A stretch of DNA of 64,000 bases, from contig NC_134137.1 of assembly GCF_033958435.1 (NCBI RefSeq), positions 318,989,501 to 319,053,500 of the forward strand, given 5' to 3'. The notes beneath the pieces were generated by a model. The model worked only from the letters and a program-made list of their open reading frames with translations. It did no database searches and was not told the origin of the DNA. This DNA is from Carettochelys insculpta. Its lineage: Eukaryota; Chordata; Testudines; Carettochelyidae. Shown here piece by piece: positions 34,061 to 46,651 of this stretch. Position numbers and translations under genes: made by a program. The stretch's first letter is position 1. Each line of letters opens with the position of its first letter.

Positions 34061-34479
34061 GGCACAGAGAACCAAAAATCGTAACCAAGGAGTATCGCAG
34101 CTGGGAGTCAGGGTGTGGAGCAGGCTGGGGCTGGGTCACTTCTCTTCCCAGCTGCTGCTGCCAGTGTGTGTGTGCGGGGGCTGATCCCTGCAGCCTGTGC
34201 CAGGCCCTCCACTTGTGCCACAGTCCCAGGCCCGCTGACAGGGAGAAGAATGGGGCAGTCGCATAGACGCCCAGCATTTCAAAGCAGCCCAGAACTCTGG
34301 CTGCTGCTGCTACTGTGAACTACTGCATCAGTACCACTCTATGTGGTGGTGTGAGGGGGCAGCACCGTGAAGGGCTGACTGCCCAGGACCCCACCCTTTC
34401 TGTCTTTGGCCCTGCCCTTCTGGGCTGTCAAGCCCAAAGTGGCTGTCAGCCCTGCTACACAGGCCTCATTGCTCATGGG

Positions 34480-34650
34480 ACAGGTTTGGGGCGAAGAAGT
34501 GGAGTGGGGTGGAAAGAGGCGGGGCCCTCCCCGGGCTAGGGGTTGCATGGGTAGGAGTCATATGGGTGGGCAGTCACATGCCAGTGGCCCCCCTTGTGTC
34601 CATCCCCAGCAGTGGCCACTACACAGAGCTCTTCCTCACATCTGTGTAGA
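34480..34650. repeat. G-rich fragment related to the 2334-3543 hAT element
   Basis: GGCCCTCCCCGGGCTAGGGG, AGGAGTCATATGGGTGGGCA and CCCCTTGTGTCCATCCCC follow the order GGCCTCCCCTGGGCTAGC, AGGAGTCACGTGGGGGACA and CCCTCTTGTGTCTCTCC at 3030-3110. Confidence 0.5.
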
Positions 34651-34750
34651 ACCAAAGCTTTTCTCTCTCCTCAGCAGCAGTTGGTCCAATAAAAATATGA
34701 CCTCACCTCCTCCTTGTCTTTTAATATCCGTGGACCAACACAACTACAAC

Positions 34751-36334
34751 ATTACATGTATGATTTCGCAACGGCAGTTAAGAAACTCAGGCAGAGATTT
34801 TCAAAGTCACTTAGGTCCTTAATTCCTATTGACTTTTAAGGGGAGTTTGATATATAACTGCCATTTGTGGCTTTGAAAATCCTACCCCAGTGAATACTTA
34901 AACCCCAAGAATATGGCCTGTGCACATTTTGTCAAGTAAGGCATCCACAATGACAGATGTTGAACACTATCTCTACCTGGCTACCCCTACTAACTGCCAT
35001 ATGCTAGTCTGCTGACTTGGGCAGCAAGATACAAATCTCAGGAGTGCTCACAACTGCAGCCCTGCCAGACTATAAAGGCAAGCTGTAAAAGAGACCCAGG
35101 TACAGTGCTTTGAGGCTCAGAACACTTCAAATCTGTTTCTCTCCTAAGGAAGGTTACCTTCCATAAGTGTTCTTATATCTGACATTATTCAGTACCTTCT
35201 ATAGTCTTTATCCTTTGCTTATTTTGTGAAGGATTAAGTATTCATGATGGGAAATGCTGACATTGAGCTGTATAGGTAGATTTTAGTAAATTGGAAATCA
35301 ATAGCTGTCGTTGAGTAAGTACAAATTTGGTATTGTTTCTATTTACAGCTGACGGGCTTCAATATTTCCAGAGTATCATCTCACATAGAAGTCAAACACA
35401 ACCCTGTTCTCTCATTCAATTATAAAAACAATACAGTTCGTTCTTACCAGGGTATAAGGACCATTAAACACCAGAAAGAGTACATTAGCTAATCAAAACG
35501 GCAGCACAGAGTATCAATAAAAATATGTGGAAAGCGCAGTACTCAGAAAGGACTACATTGCTCCAAAGAAAATTATGCATTTTTTAAAATTTTTTTAAAT
35601 GTTTTATAAAATGTATGTAAACAGAGAAATGGGATGTATATTAAAATAGTTAACCTACCTAGCATCATAAAAGTTTAAATATTTGTTTACTAAGCTTACA
35701 CTGCATGTAATTAACATGATAAAATGAAAGTCATTCATTATCCTGATTTAAGCAACTGTAGGAAAAGTGGCTTAGCTGCCGTCTTGACATTCTTGTGGAC
35801 ATGGTGAGAAAAACACAAACCTTTACCAACTAGAAAAGCAATGAATAAAGAAGAGGGATGTGAGGCCTCCATTGACTGTCAAGGGTGCAGGACTGAATTT
35901 ATCACAACTCATTTCAGTACCCATTGAAAACCTTTGTTGATCCAAAATGTCATATCCACTAACAGAGCAAACATTAAATGATACTTTATAATGACATGCA
36001 TCACTGTCATTTATTTAGGAGAATTTGACTCCTCTATTCCATCCTTTATGAGTGAAGTCCTCTGAGTTCACGCTGAGGAGGCAGGCCACAGCTTTATTGG
36101 ACTCCAGTCTAGTGGCTGATCAGATAATTACCCAGCTCCAGCTGCAGCTGGTCAGAGAGCATGCCTTATTGAGTACCATAGTGACCACAGTGAATCAAGC
36201 TTTTATTAACTCCAGACCTGATTAGTGTAGCTCATTGCGTCTAGGTATACAAGCCTCATGCCCTGAAGAAGCTACCAGTGGTACAAAATGCAGCATGCAT
36301 TATTTCTCACTTGCTTAGAAACCTGGTGTCAGAA
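34751..36334. other. No recognised gene or repeat
   Basis: AT-rich unique-looking sequence; no long ORF. Confidence 0.4.
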
Positions 36335-36905
36335 CTGTCCCAAGGGGGTGGCATGGGGGGCAGATGACCAGGACTAACCCCCACCCATCCACCCACTAGT
36401 GCCCTGGACATGGGGCCCAGGCAATGTCCCTGAACCAAAGGTTATGCCCCTGTCCTGACCCCTTACTCCATCCCCACCCAGCCAACCCAGGGTTTACCTG
36501 GGGCAGAAGGTGAGGGTCACTTCCCCCCAGTCCCCCTTCACTCACCAGGAGGTGTGAGCAGCAGCCTGTTCTGTTCCGCTCTGCTGTGCCCTGCTGGTCT
36601 GTTGAGTCCCACTTCTCTGCAGGCAGTGGGGAGCAGAGCTGCCATGGAGAAAGGGGCCCTGCTGGCAGGGAGGCTGGAGTATAGCAAAGCAGAGCAGGCT
36701 GCCTCTCATGCTGCCTTAGTGGTGAGTGCAGAGAAGCCAAGGGGAGGTACCCCCACTGCTGCCACCACCAGCACTGTCCTGACCAAGGTAATCCTCTCCC
36801 CTCTTGTCCATAGGATGGCTGGGGCGGCAGCAGTGGGGCCTCTGGAAGTGCAGGGTTTGGGACAGCTGCTTCACCTCATCCTATGGACAGGACAGCTGGT
36901 GTGAC
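36335..36905. repeat. GC-rich interspersed repeat, possibly hAT
   Basis: The left edge ACTGTCCCAAGGGGG and the right edge CCTATGGACAGGACAGCTGG could be inverted ends. The interior order resembles 26760-27310. The ends are not well enough kept to classify. Confidence 0.4.
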
Positions 36906-39552
36906 AGGCTGAATCTCAGAAGTCCTTTATGCTGCTTTTTTTTCTTTCGAAAGAATCTCTTCCGAAAAGAGATAATGCAAATGAAGCGTGAGATATGTAA
37001 GTCAGGGCCTCATTTGCATTTCCAATTTCCCTCATTTGCATTCCTCTTTTGCAAGAGAAATGCACATGGAGACACAGATAATATGCACTACAGGGATACC
37101 ACACAAGGGCTGTGTAAACCCTGGCCTGGGTTACACAATCATGGAACTCATGTCGCCTCCCATTTGTGATCATTTACCATCCAAGTGGCAAACAAATGTA
37201 GGGTATTTAGCTGTCTTTTCATGGGATTTACCAAGTGGAAATAAGATAGAGCATTAACACCATGCAATCAAACATGTGGACTGCTAACAGGTGTTCTGTA
37301 AACCACCAGAGTCCACAGGCCAGTCTGAAACTAACACATGAACTGAAATGAATTGTCTCTTATTCCTTTGGGCCACATGATATTTACTCATATTCCAGCC
37401 TGTGCTTTTTGACGTGTTTAATGATAAAGTTTTCAACCTAGTAATTGTGGGTTCAATTTTAACAGGTACCAAGTACCTGTAACTCTGTTAGCTTCAGCAG
37501 CAGTCATAGGTGCACATCACCTCTAAAATTCATGTCTCTATTGATTATTTTCCATAACATTTCCACCGCTGCACTAACACCCTTGCAGCTGCACAAGTGG
37601 TAGCAACAATGGCCGTGCTAACATAGAAAAGATGATGTTGGTGTTTTTTTCACTGTGTCTCCTTGGAGAAACCCTAGATAAGTGATAAAAGCGCTGCAGC
37701 TGCCTGCGGGATTTCTACACTAGCACTCACATCATTGCTCCCACCATTGGAGCAACACCAACCTTAGCGCATGGGTGGGAAATCTTAAGCAAAAGCTCAG
37801 TATACACAAGGCCCTGTGCACTGTAACAGTGTTCAATAGATCATTCATGAAAACACAACCCCCACTCCCAGAGAGCAAGTAAAGTCAGGTCAGGGGCAGG
37901 AAGTGATGGAGACAAGGCAGAGTTTCTTAGTTAAAGCTCAGATTCAAAGTGGGGTATTGTTGTCATGACTACCAGTTCCACATGCCTAGAGTCACTGCGT
38001 TCTGAAAAGAATGATGCAGTGTCTAGCCTTACAGCTGAATATATAAACCAAATTAGTCTACCATGCCTCTACCTGCTCTGTGGTTCACAATGAAAGGCGT
38101 AATACATCATGCGATTAATAATGTAGCAGTTATATGCGATGTATGCTACATTATTACAGTTCAACACCATTTTAATTTCTCTCTTAGAGATCCCTCTCAC
38201 AATCATAGTATGTAAATTTCAAAAACCAAGCTAATCTGGAAGATTTTTGCACGACAGCTCGGGGCTTCAGTCAAAGATGAGCTAAAATGTACATTTAAAA
38301 TCTGCCCCTCGCTTTCTTCCAGCCCCACCCCTACTCTTGCTATAGTCACACTAAAAGCATTTAGTACTTCTTAGTTCTTTAAAAACTAAAAACAAATGTC
38401 ATGTCCTGCACCACTCAGTCAAGAGACCCAGTCTGAATGCAATTGGGCTCAACACGGTTAAAACACCGGTCTATTTCGTTGTCTTGGATGGGACTTCAGG
38501 TGTGCTCCTGAACTTAATCAATGCAACGTTGGTTTCAGCTACACTTCAGAAGAAACTGGGGCTTTTGCTGAGTTAGGGAGGACCAGTGGGCTGGACAAGT
38601 CCTGTGGCAAAGCTGCACTAGTAGTGCAGTCTGTCTGAAAGGCTTATCTTAAGAGACACAGTGGTCTAAAGTTAAAGGCAAACGTACAAAACCGCATAGG
38701 AATGGGAACTAAGAGTGCAGGGGAACTGCAGAACCCCCACATTTTACAAGGGGCTCCAGCTACCTGTCTCATGCCCTGGTTTTCTCAGTTCAGCTCCCTC
38801 TCAACTTTCTGGCTCAGGGCTCAGGGCTCAGCTGCTGATCCTATGCCCCAGCTGCTGGCCCCACACCTGGAGCTCCATGCCTGGGGCCCCGCTGCAGGCC
38901 CCATGCTCAGCACCCCATATCCCAGTTCCTGTACAAATGATCCCACTTCCAGGACTTAAGTCCTGGCAACTGGTCCCACAGCAGGGAGGAACTCCAGTCC
39001 TGGAGTGCTGGCTCTGCACCCAGCTCCCCAGACACTAGCCCTGCTCCACTGGTGGCCCCAAGCCCACCCTAAATTGTTCACCCAGCCTTGGCCCCCTTAC
39101 TTCTATCCAGGGCCCTCTTAGAGAAAGGGACCTGCTCCTGGCCCTAGCTCAAGGGAGGGAGGGGCATGGATGGAGTAAGGGACAGGAGGCTGGTGTTCAC
39201 GATCCCTACTTTTAAAAGCATTCCCCAGCACTGCAAGTCAATGTAAAATATGTTAGTCCATGTAACTGAGCATATGTCAGTGTAATTTATGGCAAGGTTA
39301 AGGTGACCAGCTGTCCCAATTTTACAAGTTTAGTTCTGATATTAGGAGCTTTGTGTCATATAGATGTGTTACCCCCACCCCCCCAACCCAATTTTTGACA
39401 CTTGCTATTTGGTCACCCCAGCCAAGGGGTTGAGAATGCAGTTAACGGGAAAAGCAATTAACTGGAGGGGTAGGAAGGTGCAAATTAACATCTCTTCATG
39501 CTTCCTTCACAAACTTCTGCCACCACAGTTTATAATTCACATTGGGGTAGAG
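36906..39552. other. No recognised gene; GC patch at 38700-39060
   Basis: Mostly AT-rich. A C-rich patch (CAGCTGCTGG and GGGGCCCC words) at 38750-39060 looks repeat-derived. Near 38116-38160 a 13-bp stem (TAATAATGTAGCA / TGCTACATTATTA) encloses an 18-base loop. Confidence 0.35.
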
Positions 39553-40475
39553 CAGCTGTTCCCAAATTTTTCAGCATTATGCCCCCCTTTTGATTTTTGA
39601 GAAACCCTCACACCCCCGACCTCTTCTGTACCATCATCCAACCCCCCTTTAACAAAAAATTCAATTTGTAATTTAAAATAAACACAAAAACTTGATAGAA
39701 AAATGTTATTTAAAATTAAAAATAAGCACAAATAGTTTTTCTTGGCCCCTTGTGGTTGCCTGGTCCTGCCCCAGCTGGTCAGCTCCCTGAGCCCCATGCC
39801 AGCCTCCAGAGCTGCCCACGTCAGCTGCTCACCCGAGACCTGTGCTGCCAGAGCTGTCCACCCAAGCGCCACACTGCCAGGGCCAGACACCTCTCAGCTG
39901 CCAGTCGCCAGGGCCAGCCATTCACTTGCCTGCTAACCACCTGAGCCCCACTGCTGGAACCAGTCACCCACCCCAGGAGCGGGCCAGCCACCTGAGCCAC
40001 CCTCCCAAGCCCCATGCTGCCAGAGCCAGCCACCCTTCTGCCATCCCGAGCCGCCCAAGCCCCATACTGCTGGGGCCAGCTGCCTGAGCCCCACATTCCC
40101 ACAAGCTGGCCAACAGCCCGGGCCCCTCAAGGGCTGTGACCCGCCCACCCAAGTCCCTCCCCTGCCTTCTATAAAGCCAGGCACCCCCAAGCCCCCACCT
40201 CTAACCCCATCCTCCCCCCGCAACCCACACTCACTCTCATTTGCAGAAGGCAGCTAGCTCCACGTGGGTTTTTGCCAGCTGCCCACTTTTTATAGTGGCT
40301 GTGCCAGGTTGCACACGTAAAATAGCAGGGACTGAGAGCCAGAAGCAAAAGCCAGATCTTTCATCAGGTGGGAGAAGTGGTAGGGGGGATGGGTTGCCTC
40401 ATCCTCCGCTCCCCCACCCCCGGAATTTCTTCACACACCCCCAGGGTGGCACGTCCCCCAGTTTGGGAAACCATG
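39553..40475. mobile_element. hAT-type non-autonomous element, 923 bp
   Basis: The left end CAGCTGTTCCCAAATTTTTC and the right end CCCAGTTTGGGAAACCATG are inverted repeats of the CAGTGGTTCCCAAACT family. The flanks GGGTAGAG and GCTTAGAA share five of eight positions. The middle (39780-40110) is a degenerate tandem array of GCCACCTGAGCCCC-like units. Its right part (CTTCACACACCCCCAGGG) matches the left part of the 43878-44317 copy in inverse orientation. Confidence 0.65.
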
Positions 40476-42570
40476 GCTTAGAATCTCCTAGGCTCCTTTA
40501 TAGCCTGTGTAAGGTACATGTGAGTAAGTGGCTGTACATGGTTACATATCTTATCACATTCTTACTCAGGGCATCACAGCATTTCCAAAAATTGGGACTC
40601 CAGGGGCCTCTACCCCTCCAAAGCCCCACCTGTGGCCAGGACAGAAGCGGAAGTGGGGCCAGAGACCTACTCCTCTCCCCACTTGGGATGAGTTGGGCTT
40701 AAATCAACTTCCTGCCCATGTCCCCACCTCCCACAGCTGCCCACCCAGGGCACAAGGAGGGGCCATGGCATGGCTCTTCACAGCTTCTCACATGGATCTT
40801 ACCATGGCCAGGCCGAGGCTGCAGGCTGTGGCTGGGAGCTTGCATGAACCCTCCATGTCTATGTACCTTAGGTCGATCAGGGACCTCAGAGGGTAGGGAT
40901 GCAGCCTGGGGGCTGCCCTCAGATCCCTCCTCCCCCTGCAAGTAGCGTGACAAGTGGTGCATGTGACACCAACTTCACAGGCTTCCTGCTGGGCTCCACA
41001 TTGGCCTGGCTGGGGTGGAACCTTGGGGGGAAGAGGAGGAGAAAGGGGCTGAGTCTATTCAAGCCAAAAGAGGGTGGGAAGCTCCCTTGCCCATCTCCCC
41101 ACCTCCACAGGTTCCAGCACCACTGATTCTTACCCATTACCTCTGGATTTAGTAAAACAGAGCTTACTCACACTTGCAATGTTCTGGCAGTGTGAGGTGT
41201 AAAATTTATTCCATCCAAAGCCGTGCTAATTAAGATCATGGAGAAAGGGTAATGTTATTACAGACCTGCAGTGCTGCTTCAAAAAATACAGTAACATGAC
41301 CTCATTAATGGGGCAGTTTATTTTCTAGCAGGGAAGGAACAATGTAGGTTAAACAAAGTTCCTAAAAACAAACAAACAGACAAAACATTGACAGCAGGTA
41401 CAATAGCTTCAAAGACTTGACTCAGCAAAATGTTGCCAGTATTAAATGGTAGGCAGACATATCTTGTTGATGCTTCTTACTTCTCACTGGGTTGCACAGA
41501 CTTTAAAATAAAGATGGATGTTAAAATGACTGTACTTGTTTGAGCCCAGTTGTTAACACTAAATAGGGGTGCTGGAGCCACTTGCATTGCAAAACAAGAA
41601 GCTTAGTGCTTAGCGTGTTTTGGCTATCAAAATGCATCAGGCTGATACTGTGAATAGACAGTGTTGTTTATTATTATGCAATAGGCAGTTTCTTAGAAAA
41701 AAATAGAATGATTTCAATAAATTACCAGCTCCTGTCATTGAGTTAGAAATGGCACAAGAATAATTTGGATGTTTGCTCTTAGCCAAGTCTTTGCTTAAGA
41801 AAATGGTTTAAATTGAAATAATTAGTCTAGGAAGCATTTTAACTATTTTTCCTTGTGCCCATGGGCAGCATATTTGGTTCCCTGTTAGAGGCTCCTCCAG
41901 CACTGGAAGAAGTTGTAAACCCTTTGGGAAAATATTTATAAATATGGGTTTTATATAAAAGTGAATAGGTAGGAATATTCTGTCCATGACATTCTGACTA
42001 GGGGTAAAATATAGCAACTCCCTCATTTTGCAGGTAAAACTCCCACAGAAGTTTAATGGAAGTTTTGCCTGACTACGGACTAAAAGTCCAAAACATTTGG
42101 CATTTTATTTGGAAAGGCCCTTTGAGGGGACATACTTCTGACCAGTGTTCTCTGTGTCCAGTAGCTGAGAACTGTAATGCTTATGTGTACAATGTAAATT
42201 GTGTGGGTATCTAAAGTGCCACTTTCATTTTTGCTTTCATTGTTTTGCAACCTTACTCGTACATTTAAAATTATATAGCAGGTATGGAATTTGTTTGCTT
42301 TCTAGCTTTGTTTATACAAAAATGTAACAGAGGAAAATATTTAATAAAATCAGGCCAAAACCAGTCACATGTACGCAAACATATCTTTAAGTGTTCTTAT
42401 TCTGGAAGAAAGCTAGCTTTCCGACAAGTTGTGACTCATCAATGTAAGCCTCTTTTTTTTTTTCTGGTGCTCTGTATTAATTTCTAAATGATGTATTATT
42501 GTTGTTCAATTCCAGCAATGAAGCAATCTTTGGAAATTCGGGAACAAACAACTAATAAACCCCCCAAAAA
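40476..42570. other. No recognised gene or repeat
   Basis: 40620-41100 is G+C-mixed; the rest is AT-rich. No coding similarity was found. Confidence 0.35.
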
Positions 42571-42676
42571 AGCATGGATTTAAACACCCTTTGACTTTTA
42601 GGTGGGCTATGTTGAAAATCCACATCTAAATGTTGCAGTTTGAGATCATTCCTATATATACGAGGGCTTTGTCTAC
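42571..42676 (+). repeat. Diverged direct repeat, copy 1
   Basis: GATTTAAACACCCTTTGACT, TTTAGGTGGGCTATGTTGAA and AATCCACATCTAAATGTTGC match 43783-43877 in the same order and strand, including a following GGGCTTTGTCTACC (copy 2: GGGCTTTTTCTACC after the hAT insert). Confidence 0.7.
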
Positions 42677-42689
42677 CCCTTCAGCCCAC

Positions 42690-43190
42690 CAGCTCACCTT
42701 ACAGTATGACCTCCTATTAATTAGTTCTTCATCTACTTTTTGATTCTGCTATTAATTCCCATTGTCTGTAATTTAACTAATAATTTCCCAGGTGAAATGC
42801 TTTCCTGAAATCCAGGCATTGTAGATCTACAGCATTTCTTTTGCATGGAAGATCAGTTATCTTAAAGAAAATCAAGTCAGTCTAGAACAATCTACTTTCT
42901 GTCAAAGCATGTTCTGTTTTCACTCCAGTTACCATTTACCCCATGTCTTCAATTCCCTCTCTCTTTCAAAAATTATTCTAAGACTTTGTATATAATTGAG
43001 ATCAAACTAATGGACCTGCTCACTCTTTTTCCCCAGATCACTTTTTTCCTCCCTTTTCTTAAATATAGGTACTGGATTTGCAATGCTCCAATCACAAGGC
43101 ACTACCCCCATATTTATGGAGTCATTGAAAATCTTTGCTATTGAGCTTGCAATTTCAGTTGCCCATTCCTTTAATATTCTTTTTCATATA
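42690..43190 (-). mobile_element. CR1-like LINE internal fragment, minus orientation
   Basis: CAGTATGACCTCCTATTAAT, TTCCCAGGTGAAATGCTTTC, CAAACTAATGGACCTGCTCA and ACTGGATTTGCAATGCTCC match the reversed sequence of a known turtle CR1 in the RT-coding region. No open frame remains. Confidence 0.6.
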
Positions 43191-43782
43191 CATTTTATCG
43201 TGCATAAGATAAAGTACATAGGACTAATTTAAAGAGAATATACTTGCTAGGTATTCCCCAGTTCCATTTCAATATTTTGCTAGCAATATCTCACAGGTTC
43301 TGTTCTGCTATGTAGAGTGTTTTAACTATGTTCATACAAGAAGTTTTGTACTGCAGCAAACAGAGAAATTACCAAACCCTGTAAGGAAATGAGAAATGTT
43401 AAGTATTATTGATTTTTAGAAACACAAAGTAGATCCACATCAGCTACAAAGTATAGCACAGGTATTTCTGTAATTGATACATTAAAAAAATCCGTGTTTC
43501 AATGGCTAGCAAACTCAGATTTCTCCCCTATTGATAGTTTTCAAGCCTTACACGCTTGTAATTAGAGAAGTGCTCCACAAGACTACACAATTAAATATCG
43601 CAAACATTAAGGGATGAAGCATATGGGAGATACGGCGGAAGACAGGGAGGAAAGTAAAGCAGTGAGCTCTTTTAGATTCCAAACCTACATTTGTACCTTA
43701 ATTTCCTTTGGGGATTTATTTTTAAAGTGGGCTTGACCAAAAAACACACAAACAAGCAATCAGACAGGTGAACAAACAAACA

Positions 43783-43877
43783 AACATGCATTTAAACACA
43801 CTGCGACTTTTAGGTGTGTTATGCTGAAAATCCACATCTAAATTTTGCAGCTTGGATCATTGCTATATGTACTACAG
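43783..43877 (+). repeat. Diverged direct repeat, copy 2
   Basis: CATTTAAACACACTGCGACT, TTTAGGTGTGTTATGCTGAA and AATCCACATCTAAATTTTGC duplicate 42571-42676, about 1.2 kb downstream. The copy is interrupted by the hAT element beginning at 43878. Confidence 0.7.
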
Positions 43878-44317
43878 CATGTGTTCCTAAACAGGGGGGC
43901 ATGCCCCACTTGGGAGGGTGTGAAGAAATTCCAGGGTGGAGGCTAGGCAACCCAGCCCCCACCCCCAGTCATTCCCCCAACCTGAAGGAAAAGTTGGCCC
44001 TTACTTCCAGCTCTCAGTCCCTGCCATTTGACATGGGGAACCTGTCACAGCCATTATAAAAAGCAGGCAGCTGGTGAAGGCCCGCCTGGAGCTAGCTGCC
44101 TCCTGCAAAGGTGAGTGAGTGTGGGTTGTGGGGGAGGAAGAGGATGGAGTTAAATGAGGGCCTGGTAGTGCCTGGCTTTGGGGGAGGGGAGGGGCTCATG
44201 CAGGTGGCTCACAGGGGACTGGGGTGACTGGCCCATGGCAAAAAAACAGGTTGGGGGGCATGAGGGTTTCTCAAAAATCAAAAGGGGGAATGATGCCACA
44301 CAGTTTGGGAACCACTG
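43878..44317. mobile_element. hAT-type MITE, 440 bp
   Basis: The left end CATGTGTTCCTAAACAGG and the right end CAGTTTGGGAACCACTG are inverted repeats of the family at 12310 and 39553. Flanks TACTACAG and TACTAGGG match at six of eight. It is inverted relative to 39553-40475 (compare TGTGAAGAAATTCCAGGG here with the reverse complement at about 40420). Confidence 0.75.
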
Positions 44318-44323
44318 TACTAG

Positions 44324-44539
44324 GGCTTTTTCTACCTTACCAATTAAACAACAAATGTTTTGTCATCCGTAGGTGCTTAAAAAGCCCCTCCCCCAAAGAC
44401 AAAAGCTTTGCCGTGGCAAGTGGCAACGTGAACAGCTCATTATTGGTAGGAGCACTTTCCTATCGATAACGCAAACCTCGCTCGTAGGGGCTGAGAGGAT
44501 TTTGTCTGCAAAAGTGCCAGCAAACGATGTAAACAAAGC
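44324..44539. mobile_element. MITE with GGCTTTGTCTAC-type ends, 216 bp
   Basis: The left end GGCTTTTTCTACCTTACC pairs with the right end GATGTAAACAAAGCC. The interior has ATGTTTTGTCATCCGTAGGT, GAACAGCTCATTATTGGTAG and GTAGGGGCTGAGAGGATTT. Flanking trinucleotides TAG and TAA differ by one base. Confidence 0.65.
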
Positions 44540-44540
44540 C

Positions 44541-45290
44541 TAAGAAAACTTAGGGAAAATGGATGGCTGAAGACTATGATTAAATGAATTGCATATGCTG
44601 CTTGAACTGTGTTGTTTTTGCTTGTTTTGTTTTTGAAGGTTTTTTTCTATATAAATAAAACATCACCTTGCTGGAAAGGGGCTGTATAGAATTGACAAGC
44701 AAACCTTAAAATTCTCTGCTACAATCTAGTGCACTGCCAATGTATTACAGGAATACAGCACATGAAGAGATTAAGATAATTTAGTTAGCTATAATGATAA
44801 TTCTGAATGGTGTATTCACCCCAATTTGACTGAACATCTGTTGTTTATTTAGATGGGAGTTTTAGGACTTTTTAAGATATTTAAGCAGGTGGACATCTTT
44901 CCTCAGAAAGACTATAAAATGTGGAACATTAACAAAGGGGGCATGAGGGATGTATGTGGAGACTGTCAGTTAAATCAGAAAGTGGAGAGAGTTGAAAAAT
45001 TTGGTAGCAGACTTCTTGAAAATGCTAAGATTTTGTATGGAAGGAAAGGTCAACAGATTCCACTGAAGGTATGCCGATGGTGCTAATGGGAATCCCAATG
45101 TTTTGGGGGAGAAAGTGGGATTCCTGTCACAGATGAACTACTTCAAGCAAATTAAACTATACAAGCTCATTCAATGCCATCCTCGGCAAAAATAAGCTGC
45201 TGTGTCCATTCAGAGAGTGAGTGCTTTTGTGATGTAAAGCCTTGAAGAGTTAGTCAGCCCTAATGGAGAGTCATAAGCAAGAGGCGCTTC
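44541..45290. other. No recognised gene or repeat
   Basis: AT-rich. A 77-residue frame at 44853-45086 has no similarity I recognise. Confidence 0.35.
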
Positions 45291-45293
45291 TTT

Positions 45294-45532
45294 GGGTATG
45301 GCTTCACTGAAAAAAAAAATGGTGTTCCAGGGTTAGCTAGCTTGATTTAAAGGAGCAGTGACAACATGGTGACTTCTTGAGTTTGCAGCTCAGGTTAAAG
45401 CCTATGGAGAACCTGAGTTTGACCTCATATTGCTCACGCAAGTTAAAAACAGTGTTGTCCTATCATCGGTACTATATTAGCTCAAGTTAGCTAACCCCAC
45501 TTAAAAACTCACTTTTTTAAATTGAAGACCTA
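45294..45532. repeat. Probable old MITE
   Basis: The left side GTATGGCTTCACTGAAAAAA and the right side CTTTTTTAAATTGAAGACC are roughly inverted. The interior has GGGTTAGCTAGCTTGATTTA and CTCAAGTTAGCTAACCCC, an inverted pair. It resembles a common turtle MITE with A-rich subtermini. Confidence 0.5.
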
Positions 45533-46650
45533 CTCTTTGAGTTCAGTTGGATGCCACAGGCGATAGGAACTGCATCAGGGTCAACATCCAACTGTGATAA
45601 AGCCTGTTCGGTTTGTTATTTCCACCATTATCCTTTTTCAGCATATTTTGTCACATTATAATTTTTTCTTGGATACAAGCTGTTCAATGGTGTCTGGCAA
45701 AACCACAGGTGTGCACACCCCCAGAGCGCGAAACACCTGTCTCTTGCTATTTGCTGACAGGTTGGGGTTTAATACCTAGGGACATTTTGACTATGTTTAC
45801 AGATAGTCAGACAGGTGAGGCATTTCATTTAGTGCTTTCCCCGAATACTCGGAAGGAATGTTTTTCTAACATAACACATTTTTTTTCTTGCCTGGTTTGG
45901 ATCAATTTTTTTAGGAAAGGGTAGAAAATAGAGTGAAAGCAAAAAAGCAAACAGGAGGAAGTTTATAAGTATGCTATTTATGTTGTACTGTATTTCAGAA
46001 AGTCTTTTACACATTTATTAGTTAACATCAACTAAATGTAGTATGTTTTCTTAACACCTTAATCGTATTTTTAGAAGCAGCTCCTTGGACTGCATTTGTT
46101 CTGAAATCCTTTTATAATTACCTTTATAGCAAGCAAGGATGACTAATCCACTTATTATTATGCTCACCTATTTTTATTCTATAAGCATTAAGTATATAAT
46201 GAACTTTGGAGAATCTACAATAAGGTCTCCTGGAGGTGATTTGCTCTGTGATATCAGTGCAATAAACTAGAAATGGGGGAGAGTTTGGTTTGGTCTACAT
46301 ATGATTCTCTTTAATATGAAAGACATAATAGTAACTACAACTGTGCGAGCCTGGCTTATTCTACCTCTTGATAAAACAAACTATGCACTGTATATAAAAA
46401 TCAAGCTATAATCTATTCATCTGGATAATGCAGCTTAATTGAAAACGGTAAACTTCAGTAAAAATAAATTTAAAAAACCAGAACAGAAATTGCCAAGATG
46501 TAGCATGTCTAGGCATAGAAACCATCCATCTATATCTGTACTTCCAGGACATAGTGAAGTTAAAATTTTAGATATATTCTCTGGAATGAGTGGAGGTCTG
46601 AAGGCAAGATTTTTTACACAAGCCAGTTTTCCTTTTGTTCATGAGAAAGA
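45533..46650. other. No recognised gene or repeat
   Basis: AT-rich unique-looking sequence. Confidence 0.4.
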
Positions 46651-46651
46651 C

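Larger units (their letters stand above)
33568..34740. mobile_element. Composite fold-back repeat with nested insertions
   Basis: The left arm (33568-33635) reads AGGTGAGGTAATATCTTTAA then TAGGACCAACTTCTGCTGAG. The right arm (about 34665-34740) is its inverse: CTCAGCAGCAGTTGGTCC, AATAAAAATATGACCTCACC. About 1 kb between them holds the fragment at 33935-34060 and G-rich hAT-like DNA. Confidence 0.55.

Noticed and set aside
44853..45086. 77-residue ORF with several Cys
   Set aside because: Cys spacing fits no zinc-finger pattern, and no similarity was recognised.
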